Below are positions 6,050 to 12,886 of a stretch of DNA of 17,442 nt, one piece after another. The DNA lies in contig JADBKA010000096.1 in assembly GCA_014896635.1 (NCBI GenBank), forward strand, positions 1 to 17,442, in the 5' to 3' direction. The notes beneath the pieces were generated by a model. It saw only the letters and a program-made list of their open reading frames with translations. It was not told the origin of the DNA and did no database searches. Both the position numbers and the translations under genes were made by a program. This DNA comes from Ktedonobacteraceae bacterium (GTDB lineage: Bacteria > Chloroflexota > Ktedonobacteria > Ktedonobacterales > Ktedonobacteraceae). Within the stretch, counting starts at the first letter, position 1. Each line of letters opens with the position of its first letter.

Positions 6050-7942
6050 CTAGCGCATTCCCACTCCCTCTTTGCCCGACTGCCGCAGGTGCCGGCTGAA
6101 TTCCTTGCGCAGGCGTTTGATCCGGCGACGGTAGGCGTCTTCCGGCTGCATGTAGCCGAGCTTCGGGCGATCCCCCATGCTGACATGCCACTTGCGAAAA
6201 GCCAGGCCAATCTCCGTCTGATAAAGTGCTCTGATACGCAGCCACTGCCTGACGCCACAGCGGCGGAGGATTGAGCGTTCAACCCGTGTGCGCTGGAACG
6301 AATCCTGCAAGAGAACATACTCATCGACAAGCACAACCCCATCATTGACTTCTGATGCCAGAAATTCACGGATAACAGCTTCCTCGTGCACAAGAGCTTT
6401 GATCAGGACGTAGAGCAGAATCACCTGCGCAGCAAAAGGTGGGATATAATCACCAATAATAGCAATCAGCGCGATTGAGGCAATAGAAGCATTATCGGGA
6501 TAGGCGTTCTGCAATGCATTGGCGAAGTAGCTGATGAAATCGAAAACGCTGTGCAGCCCTACGGCGCAGCAATAGCCCAGGAGAGGAACCGTTATCTGGA
6601 GCCAGCGCACCCGCGTGTGCCGGACATACCCCAGGGCGGCGCCAAAACAGATCGTAAAGGTCGAGTGGCTGAACCAGCCGAGCACGATCCGGCTAATGAT
6701 GAGTGACGGCAGGAATTCGCTGGAATATTGCGCGAAATAGACAAAATTCTCCACCATAGCAAGGCCAGCGCCGATCAGCGCGCCGTAGACGATGCCATCG
6801 GTGATATTGTCAAATTCATCACGTAATACCAGAAAAAGCAGCAGCAGTCCCAATCCCTTGACGGTCTCTTCAATAACGCCCGCATCCAGACCGCGTATAA
6901 TGGAAGAGGTCAATGCATCCGACCCCAGCCAGTTTAACAGGACACTGGCAACGTTCTGCTCAATCAGCAGCGCGGTCGGAATGGCGATCACTGCCCCCCA
7001 GAGGAAAGCGGCCAGGCGTAAAAACCAGGGTTCGCGCTCAAAGCGGTCGATGAAGTTCACCAGCAGATTGATGCCAAGTGCTGGAATAATGGGGATAGTC
7101 AGCACAGTAAGCCAGCTCGCCGGGCCGGCATGGCTGAAACTGGGAAAGCTGATGATTCTATAGAGGAGCAGGGTGATCAGGATACTGAGTAGTAGAATGG
7201 TGATACCGCCGGCAGCGATTAGCCAGCGCACACGCTTGCCGAGGCGCTGTCGTAGTGCAAACTGCATTGTCACCCCCACTCCAAGCAGATTTTCAGACGA
7301 GTCCTCGCTTTCCAGTCCAGCATCCTCAACCGGCCAGTTCTGGCCAGGATCTGCCGGGGAGTCAGGCAGAACAGCGGGTGAAAGCTGCCTGTCCTGAGAC
7401 GGCAAGGGAGAGAGCGGAAGAGCTGAGGCTCCGGCTCTCCCATCGCCATTTGAGGAATCATTGCCGACAGTCGTCTGGCCACCAGATGTGGTCTGCTCTG
7501 GCAGCACATCCTGATAGAGGGCTGTAAGCGCACGCTCTTCACTCTCATCTCCAGCGGTCTGCACTACCACCATACTTTGCGGAGCAAGCAATTGCAGGGT
7601 CGTCCCCCCCAGTACCAGGTAATCCAGCGGTCGTAAAGGGAAGGAGCTACCGCCCGGCACTGTGTGACCATTGACACGCACAACGTTGCGCTCGCTGAGA
7701 TTGACCACGCGCCAGCCCTGTTCATCCAGAACCAGGCGAGCGTGCTCACGTGAAACAGCGGGGTCCATCAAAATGAGATCGTTGTTCAGTGCTCGTCCGA
7801 TACTTGTCTCTCTGCGCTTGAGCAGGTGTACCAGGTGCTCTGCCGGCAGCCAGTCGGCAACAGACTGCTCCAAATGCTTACGAGGCACATCGACGGGCGG
7901 ACGTATGCGTATAATGCGCAGTACGCCGTAGTGTTGATTCAT
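6050..7942 (-). CDS. FHA-domain protein fused to a PrsW-family (M82) intramembrane protease
   Basis: The protein is 630 aa from the ATG at 7942. Residues about 40-115 form an FHA phosphothreonine-binding domain: GR at 49-50, SREH at 64-67 and NG at 91-92. Residues 125-235 are a Pro/Ser/Gly-rich linker. From about 238 to 517 there are some eight membrane helices with PrsW hallmarks: FEREPW after the second helix, the metal-site motif EETVK (Glu358, Glu359, Lys362), Glu398-Asn399, His426 in FSHSTF, and HSVFD (His464). A basic cytoplasmic tail follows. PrsW in Bacillus cleaves an anti-sigma factor; the substrate here is unknown. A longer form from TTG 8017 is possible, but that codon sits inside the best -10 and has no ribosome binding site. 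No sigma/anti-sigma pair is adjacent. Confidence 0.85.
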   Translation of the reverse strand: MNQHYGVLRIIRIRPPVDVPRKHLEQSVADWLPAEHLVHLLKRRETSIGRALNNDLILMDPAVSREHARLVLDEQGWRVVNLSERNVVRVNGHTVPGGSSFPLRPLDYLVLGGTTLQLLAPQSMVVVQTAGDESEERALTALYQDVLPEQTTSGGQTTVGNDSSNGDGRAGASALPLSPLPSQDRQLSPAVLPDSPADPGQNWPVEDAGLESEDSSENLLGVGVTMQFALRQRLGKRVRWLIAAGGITILLLSILITLLLYRIISFPSFSHAGPASWLTVLTIPIIPALGINLLVNFIDRFEREPWFLRLAAFLWGAVIAIPTALLIEQNVASVLLNWLGSDALTSSIIRGLDAGVIEETVKGLGLLLLFLVLRDEFDNITDGIVYGALIGAGLAMVENFVYFAQYSSEFLPSLIISRIVLGWFSHSTFTICFGAALGYVRHTRVRWLQITVPLLGYCCAVGLHSVFDFISYFANALQNAYPDNASIASIALIAIIGDYIPPFAAQVILLYVLIKALVHEEAVIREFLASEVNDGVVLVDEYVLLQDSFQRTRVERSILRRCGVRQWLRIRALYQTEIGLAFRKWHVSMGDRPKLGYMQPEDAYRRRIKRLRKEFSRHLRQSGKEGVGMR

Positions 7943-8016
7943 GCTCAACTCTGCCCCGGCACACAAGGCCCTTGACGATTGACGTTCCTCTCTACTGTCT
8001 ATTTTCTCTAGCAACA

Positions 8017-8045
8017 ACTTTATCAGTTTGCCACGAGATTGTCCA
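8017..8045 (-). promoter_or_regulatory. candidate promoter of the FHA-PrsW gene
   Basis: On the minus strand TGGACA (8045-8040) and TAAAGT (8022-8017) are spaced by 17 bp. The start site would be near 8010, giving a leader of about 68 nt before the ATG at 7942. This supports the ATG rather than the TTG at 8017 as the start of the FHA-PrsW gene. Confidence 0.4.
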
Positions 8046-8094
8046 GTTACCCCTTACCTTTCACATCGGTTGACAAAACTCCGTCATTGATACA

Positions 8095-8103
8095 TGCTAT
8101 AGA
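8095..8103 (+). promoter_or_regulatory. candidate extended -10 upstream of the Uma2 fragment and cca
   Basis: TGCTATAGA at 8095-8103 is an extended -10 on the plus strand. A TTGACA at 8070-8075 is 22 bp away from TATAGA, too far for a classical pair. Transcription from here would run through the Uma2-like fragment into cca. Confidence 0.35.
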
Positions 8104-8167
8104 AGAAAAATTAAGCTACCAGTGGCGACCGGGGGACAGAGGGACAGCACTTCCTGAATATCCCATC

Positions 8168-8284
8168 ATGAGCGTAGAGGACTACCTGGTACTCGACGAG
8201 CACAGCACTACAGCCCACTACGAATATCTGGAGGGTGAACTGAGCATGCTGGCCAGCGGCAGCATGGCTCATTATCATTTATGA
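8168..8284 (+). pseudogene. N-terminal fragment of a Uma2-family (DUF820) nuclease, overlapping the cca start
   Basis: The frame from ATG 8168 gives 38 aa beginning MSVEDYLVLDEH and continuing through HYEYLEGEL to MLASGS. This matches the start of Uma2-family putative endonucleases (PD-(D/E)XK fold), which are normally about 190-220 aa. The family-typical Gly/Ser turn and a following His are present, then TGA ends the frame. The catalytic core is absent, so this is a 3'-truncated relic. Its TGA (8282-8284) overlaps the cca ATG (8281-8283) as ATGA. No ribosome binding site is visible before either start. The same frame is open back to a TTG at 8039, but that part is not family-like and contains promoter-like sequence. 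Confidence 0.6.
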
Positions 8285-9804
8285 ACATCACGGCGCAGCA
8301 GTTAGACAAACGCACCTTGCATTACCTGCAACAGACTGCTGACTACTTCAGTACACAGTCTCTGCCGGCTTACCTTGTCGGCGGTTCTGTACGCGACCTG
8401 CTCCTGCACGAACTCGGCAACGATTGGGATATTGTAGTCAAAGACGATGCTGCGCTGCTGGCGCGCCGCCTGGCAAATAAGCTCGGCGGCTTCTACGCCC
8501 ACATGCATGAGAAAGCCAGTCGTGTCGTTGTCAAAGAGGACAGTCATGAGATTATTTTTGATATTGCTTCTATGCAGGGAACAACAATAGAAGCAGATCT
8601 TGCCACACGTGACTTTACACTCAACGCTATGGCAATACCGCTCGCCGAGCTTCTCCCCGCTCTGCTCCAGGAACGCTCTTTCAGTCTTATTGATCCCTTT
8701 GCCGGTCAGGCTGACCTGATAGCTCGCCGACTTAGAGCCGTCAGTGACAGCGTTTTTCAGCGCGATTCGCTGCGGCTGCTGCGCGCCGTGCGTATTGCGA
8801 TGCGCTACCGGTTGACCATTGCATCACAAACAGAACAACTGATGCGCCGCGACGCGGCATTGCTTCCCAGCGCTGCACCTGAGCGTATCCACGACGAACT
8901 GTACGCCATTCTCGCGCCTGCCGGTGCAACCGCACAACTGCGCGCACTTGACAGTTATGGCATTTTCACCGTTCTCTTCCCGGAGTTTCTGCCGGCGCGC
9001 GGTCTCCCGCAACCCCCACTGCACTACTGGGACGTTTTTGAGCACTCTCTGGAAACGGTAGCCGCTCTTGAGCGGCTGGCAAGCGAACTGGTTCTGCCAT
9101 CAGAGGAGCTTCGACGCTCGCCGCTGAACGCCGGAGAGCAGGACGACCTGGTAGAGATACAGACTCTGCTGCACGAAGCAGAGCAACAGGGTTTATTGCG
9201 CGTTGACATGATTGCTGCTGTGCCGATGAAGCTGGCAGCGCTCCTGCACGATATCGGCAAACCTGCTACGTATTCCGTAGACAACGAAGGCGCGATTCAC
9301 TTCTACCATCATCCTCAGGCAGGAATACCACTGGCACAGGAGATTATGAGACGACTGAGCGCCAGCACACAGGATCGCCGCCTGGTGCAGCAGGTTGTCG
9401 CGCACCACATGCGTCCCGGCCAGCTCAGCGCAGTCCCGCTGACAGCACGCGCCATTCGTCGCTTTTTCGTCGATCTTGGCCCGGCAGGCATCAACGTCCT
9501 GCTCATCTCGCTTGCCGATCACCTGGCGATGCGTGGTCCCTTGCCACTGGCAGAAGCCTGGACGCGCCACCTGGCAACTACCCGCCTGATGCTCACACGC
9601 TACATCCGCGAACGCGCCAGCATCCTGCCACCACGCATCGTCCAGGCCGACGAACTGATTCACCACTTCAAATTACAGCCCGGCCCTCTCATCGGCCAGT
9701 TGCTCGAACACATTGCCGAGGCACAGGCTGAAGGGGAGATCCAATCGAAAGAGGACGCATTCTGGCTGGCAGAACATTTCTTTCATACTGAGCAAAAGCA
9801 ATAA
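8281..9804 (+). CDS. cca: CCA tRNA nucleotidyltransferase / poly(A) polymerase family with HD domain
   Basis: This class II nucleotidyltransferase adds or repairs the 3' CCA end of tRNA. The 507-aa protein has the catalytic head at residues 29-120: GGSVRD at 34-39, the metal-binding DWD with Asp48 and Asp50, and TRDFTLNAMA at 109-118. The neck RDSLRLLRAVRIAMR begins at residue 161. An HD-type domain follows, with His255, HDIGKP at 323-328, HH at 375-376 and Asp413. The C-terminus has the typical GPLIGQLL to EGEIQSKEDA segment. A true poly(A) polymerase or a CC- or A-only enzyme cannot be excluded from sequence. The ATG at 8281 overlaps the preceding fragment's stop and has no ribosome binding site of its own, so initiation may depend on coupling. 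The gap to nadK is 251 bp and contains a REP-like hairpin and a promoter. Confidence 0.92.
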   Translation: MNITAQQLDKRTLHYLQQTADYFSTQSLPAYLVGGSVRDLLLHELGNDWDIVVKDDAALLARRLANKLGGFYAHMHEKASRVVVKEDSHEIIFDIASMQGTTIEADLATRDFTLNAMAIPLAELLPALLQERSFSLIDPFAGQADLIARRLRAVSDSVFQRDSLRLLRAVRIAMRYRLTIASQTEQLMRRDAALLPSAAPERIHDELYAILAPAGATAQLRALDSYGIFTVLFPEFLPARGLPQPPLHYWDVFEHSLETVAALERLASELVLPSEELRRSPLNAGEQDDLVEIQTLLHEAEQQGLLRVDMIAAVPMKLAALLHDIGKPATYSVDNEGAIHFYHHPQAGIPLAQEIMRRLSASTQDRRLVQQVVAHHMRPGQLSAVPLTARAIRRFFVDLGPAGINVLLISLADHLAMRGPLPLAEAWTRHLATTRLMLTRYIRERASILPPRIVQADELIHHFKLQPGPLIGQLLEHIAEAQAEGEIQSKEDAFWLAEHFFHTEQKQ

Positions 9805-9843
9805 TCCGATTTTCTTTGTCTGCCAGGTGAAAATAGAAATGGT

Positions 9844-9886
9844 GCGAGGAGATCTCGCGCTCCGCCAGGGGGCGCACAGCCCCCTG
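9844..9886. repeat. REP-like GC-rich double hairpin downstream of cca
   Basis: CAGGGGGC (9866-9873) and GCCCCCTG (9879-9886) form a perfect 8-bp stem with a GCACA loop. Directly upstream GCGAG (9844-9848) pairs with CTCGC (9854-9858) around GAGAT. A C-run follows at 9889-9893. The composition (GCCAGGGGGC to GCCCCCTG, then CCCCC) is like intergenic REP-type elements in many GC-rich genomes, and its core resembles the hairpin at 123-149. It may terminate cca, but there is no U tract. Confidence 0.5.
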
Positions 9887-9905
9887 AACCCCCGCCTTTC
9901 TCGAA

Positions 9906-9925
9906 CATTGAAAAGCATTGAAAAG
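9906..9925 (+). repeat. two perfect tandem copies of CATTGAAAAG
   Basis: CATTGAAAAG occurs at 9906-9915 and again, with no spacer, at 9916-9925. The pair ends 24 bp upstream of the TTGACA of the nadK promoter candidate. One 10-bp copy is about one helical turn, so two copies would present the same face. They could be an activator or repressor site or an AT-rich UP element; function is inferred. Confidence 0.5.
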
Positions 9926-9949
9926 TCTTGCCCTACCAGACGAACAGAG

Positions 9950-9978
9950 TTGACATCCTGGGCTGCATGACGTACCAT
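9950..9978 (+). promoter_or_regulatory. candidate nadK-recN promoter
   Basis: A perfect TTGACA (9950-9955) is followed after 17 bp by TACCAT (9973-9978, 4 of 6 matches to TATAAT). Transcription would start near 9985, leaving a leader of about 70 nt before nadK. I saw no recognisable SOS box here, although recN is often LexA-controlled in other bacteria; the Chloroflexota LexA site is not one I can score reliably. Confidence 0.55.
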
Positions 9979-10055
9979 TACAGAGGCGAAAAGATCCAGG
10001 GGCGGCTCACTGTCTTGTTATAGTAATCGCCCTCACTGCCATCGGGGAGATGTGC

Positions 10056-10934
10056 GTGAAGACTATCGCAATATTCTACCAGGGACGCAAACAGGACACA
10101 TCCGGCTTTGCGGCCCGGCTCGTCCCCATGCTTGAAAAACGCGGTCACCACGTGCGCGTTGTTGATATCAGCGAAGAGTGCCAGGACTGCACAGATATTT
10201 CGCTGCAAGGGAGTGACCTCGCGCTCGTCCTGGGTGGCGACGGCACAATTGTGCATGCCGCGCGTCTCTGTGCCTGCCTGGGAATACCAATCGTGGGGAT
10301 CAACTTCGGGCATGTCGGTTTCCTGACCGAAATCGAGCCTGCCGAAGTTAATACCAAACTCGATTACTACTTGAATGGGGATCAATCCGTCTGGATCGAC
10401 CAGCGCGCCATGCTCCAGGCAACGCTTGAGCAAGAGGGGAACAACGAGGAGTTTCTCGCGCTCAACGATATTGTGATCGCGCGAGGTGCCTGGCCACGCG
10501 GTGTACAGATCAAGGTCTGGGTGGACAACTACTTCTACAACACGACCTACGCCGACGGCATGATCATTTCAACCGCTACCGGCTCAACTGCCTACAACAT
10601 GGCCGTCGGTGGCCCACTCCTGCACCCCCAGGTTCAGAGCAGTGTGCTGACACCCATTGCCGCACACCTCGAATCGAACCGCTCGCTGATCATTCCGCCC
10701 GAAGCGACTATCCGTCTCCAGCTCTTTACCAGGCTGCAAGATGGCGTCTTTTCCGCCGATGGCCAGATTAATCGTCTGGCGAAAAATGGCGCGATCATCT
10801 CTGTCAAAAAGAGTCCGTACACCACCAGATTTCTCAGGCGCAGGCCACCAACAGCATTCTATCAGATTATTACTGCCAAGTTACACCGGGATATTACAGA
10901 TCCCGGCGATAGCGACGATAACCATGCTACTTGA
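10056..10934 (+). CDS. nadK: NAD kinase
   Basis: This enzyme phosphorylates NAD(H) to NADP(H), using ATP or polyphosphate, in the cytoplasm. The family signature GGDGT (residues 60-64 from the GTG start), NFGHVGFLTE, the ALNDIVI segment and the DGMIISTATGSTAYNMAVGGPLLHP block are all present; ATG replaces the more usual PTG in the TPTGSTAY segment. I prefer GTG at 10056 (292 aa, starting MKTIAIFY) because GGGGAG at 10044-10049 lies 6 nt upstream. The ATG at 10050 directly abuts that site and would add two residues. The 3' end overlaps recN by 11 bp, so the two genes form an operon, a neighbourhood common in Gram-positive and related bacteria. Length is normal for the family. Confidence 0.95.
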   Translation: MKTIAIFYQGRKQDTSGFAARLVPMLEKRGHHVRVVDISEECQDCTDISLQGSDLALVLGGDGTIVHAARLCACLGIPIVGINFGHVGFLTEIEPAEVNTKLDYYLNGDQSVWIDQRAMLQATLEQEGNNEEFLALNDIVIARGAWPRGVQIKVWVDNYFYNTTYADGMIISTATGSTAYNMAVGGPLLHPQVQSSVLTPIAAHLESNRSLIIPPEATIRLQLFTRLQDGVFSADGQINRLAKNGAIISVKKSPYTTRFLRRRPPTAFYQIITAKLHRDITDPGDSDDNHAT

Positions 10935-12846
10935 GTTAAGCATCAAAGATTTCGCCATTATCGACAACCTGCATCTTCGCCTGAATCGTTATTTTAATGT
11001 TTTCACAGGCGAAACTGGCGCAGGCAAATCAATTATCATTGATGCCGTGAATGCGCTACTCGGTGGCAAAATTGGCGCCGAGTTCGTGCGTGCAGGCTGT
11101 GAGCGTGCAACAGTAGAGGGTGTCTTCTCCGTCGAGGCACTGCCTTCAGCAAGCCAGGTAGGCACGGCGATAGAGCTTGAAGCCCTGACACCGGTGGCAG
11201 CCGGCGAAGGTGGAACGCTGTTCGAGGCGTTCGAGTATACCGGCCACCATCATACTCGCAGAGTGGCAGAAGCCGAAACCAGCGCCGATGCCCGCGTCGC
11301 CCTGACGGCGCTCTTGAACGAGTACGACATCACGCCGGAAGACGGGCAACTGATCCTCACACGCGATATCTTCCGTTCGGGCCGCACAGTCGCCCGCATC
11401 AACGGGCGCGCCTTCTCCCAACAGGTACTCCAGCAAGTAGCAAGCTGGCTTGTCGATATTCATGGACAGAGCGAGCATATGAGTCTATTGCGCTCCGAGC
11501 AACATATCAACTTTCTCGACCGCTACGCGAATCTGTTGCCGCTGCGCGAAGAACTTGCACAAAAAGTGATTGAGTGGCGCAATGCTCGCAAAACGCTGCA
11601 ATCGCTGCAACAGAACATCCGCGAACAGGAGCGGCGCGCCGAGTTCTTGCGTTACGAGATCGAAGAAATTGAGAAAGCAGATCTGCACCCCGGCGAGATC
11701 GAGGAGCTGGAAGAGGAGCGCACAGTGCTGAGCAACGCCGAGCGCCTGCGCGAACTGTGCGCGCTGATTCGTGGCGCCATCAAAGGCTCCGATCTCGGCG
11801 ACGACAGCTTTCAGCCCGCGCTTGACCAGCTCCGCACTGCACAGCGCAGCCTGAGCGAACTGGCCCAGCTCGACAGAAATATGACAGAACTTGAGGAAAC
11901 GCTGGAGAGCGCCATCTATCAACTGGATGACGTGGCCTCGACGATCAGCAGCTACGAGGCCGATATTGAAGATGATCCCTTGCGACTGGCTGAGATCGAG
12001 GAGCGCCTGGATCTGATCGCGCGTCTCAAACGCAAATATGGCGCGACCATCGAGGAGATTCTCCAGCGCGCAGCCGAGGACCAGACCGAACTGGAGTCCA
12101 TCGTTAATCGTGACGAACTCATAGCCCGGCTCCAGCAACAGGACGGGCTGTTCCGCCGCGAAATCGGCGCTATCGCCGAACAGCTTTCTACACAGCGCCG
12201 CCAGGCCGCCGGGCAACTCGCGGCTGCAATGGAAGAACAACTCAATGATCTGAACATGCAGCGCGCCCGCTTCCAGGTCGAATTTGTGCAAGAGCCTGAC
12301 GAAAACGGCGTCCCGGTCAGCATTAACGGCCAGCCCACACAGCACTACGCCTGTGACCTGACCGGCGTTGATCGAGTACAGTTTCTCATCGCCCCCAACC
12401 CCGGCGAGCCATTCAAACCGCTCACAAAAATCGCTTCTGGCGGCGAAACCTCGCGCCTGATGCTGGCACTCAAAACAATCCTGGCCGGCGCTGACGCAAC
12501 CCCCACCCTGATTTTTGACGAAATTGACGCCGGCATCAGTGGACGTAGTGGACAGGTCGTCGGCGAGAAACTGTGGCAACTGACAGGCGCTCACCAGGTC
12601 ATCTGTGTCACTCATCTGCCACAAATCGCCGCTTTCGCCGACACCCACTATAACGTCAGCAAACAGATCGTCGGCGAGCGTACCATGACCATCGTGACTG
12701 AACTGCGACCAGAACAGCGCGTGCGGGAGATCGCACATATCATCGGTGGCAATGTCTCCGAGGTCTCGATGAAAACTGCGGAAGAAATGCTGGCACGTGC
12801 CCGCCTCTGGAAAGAAAACTACAGGCAGAGCAGCGTCCAGTATTGA
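10924..12846 (+). CDS. recN: DNA repair protein RecN
   Basis: RecN is an SMC-like ATPase that acts early in double-strand-break repair. The start is ATG 10924 (MLLELSIKDFAIIDN, the classical RecN N-terminus), overlapping nadK by 11 bp; the protein is 640 aa. Walker A GETGAGKS is at 29-36. Long helical coiled-coil segments lie at roughly 205-245 and 300-440. The signature ASGGETSRLMLAL is at 504-516, Walker B LIFDEID with Asp532 and Glu533 follows, and VTHLPQ (His564) is the switch region. The DIHGQSEHMSLL segment at 178-189 is also typical. RecN is usually about 550-590 aa; much of the excess here is an insertion at roughly 70-122, including GHHHTRR, between the VEGVF strand and the LTRDI strand of the head. 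No strong ribosome binding site is visible, consistent with coupling to nadK. Confidence 0.95.
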   Translation: MLLELSIKDFAIIDNLHLRLNRYFNVFTGETGAGKSIIIDAVNALLGGKIGAEFVRAGCERATVEGVFSVEALPSASQVGTAIELEALTPVAAGEGGTLFEAFEYTGHHHTRRVAEAETSADARVALTALLNEYDITPEDGQLILTRDIFRSGRTVARINGRAFSQQVLQQVASWLVDIHGQSEHMSLLRSEQHINFLDRYANLLPLREELAQKVIEWRNARKTLQSLQQNIREQERRAEFLRYEIEEIEKADLHPGEIEELEEERTVLSNAERLRELCALIRGAIKGSDLGDDSFQPALDQLRTAQRSLSELAQLDRNMTELEETLESAIYQLDDVASTISSYEADIEDDPLRLAEIEERLDLIARLKRKYGATIEEILQRAAEDQTELESIVNRDELIARLQQQDGLFRREIGAIAEQLSTQRRQAAGQLAAAMEEQLNDLNMQRARFQVEFVQEPDENGVPVSINGQPTQHYACDLTGVDRVQFLIAPNPGEPFKPLTKIASGGETSRLMLALKTILAGADATPTLIFDEIDAGISGRSGQVVGEKLWQLTGAHQVICVTHLPQIAAFADTHYNVSKQIVGERTMTIVTELRPEQRVREIAHIIGGNVSEVSMKTAEEMLARARLWKENYRQSSVQY

Positions 12847-12886
12847 TCACCTATCGCCATCGCCTGATCCGGCGCTCTCACCACTC

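Noticed and set aside
7943..8017. TTG start adding 25 residues to the FHA-PrsW protein
   Set aside because: The TTG falls inside the best -10 candidate, lacks a ribosome binding site, and the added residues precede the FHA domain without similarity to it.
10741..10923. Longer recN start giving 701 aa
   Set aside because: It would overlap nadK by 194 bp and add residues with no RecN homology. The ATG at 10924 gives the classical RecN N-terminus.
11485..12738. 417-codon open frame antisense to recN
   Set aside because: It lies entirely opposite a firmly identified recN, its translation has no recognisable family pattern, and long antisense frames are expected opposite GC-rich coding sequence.
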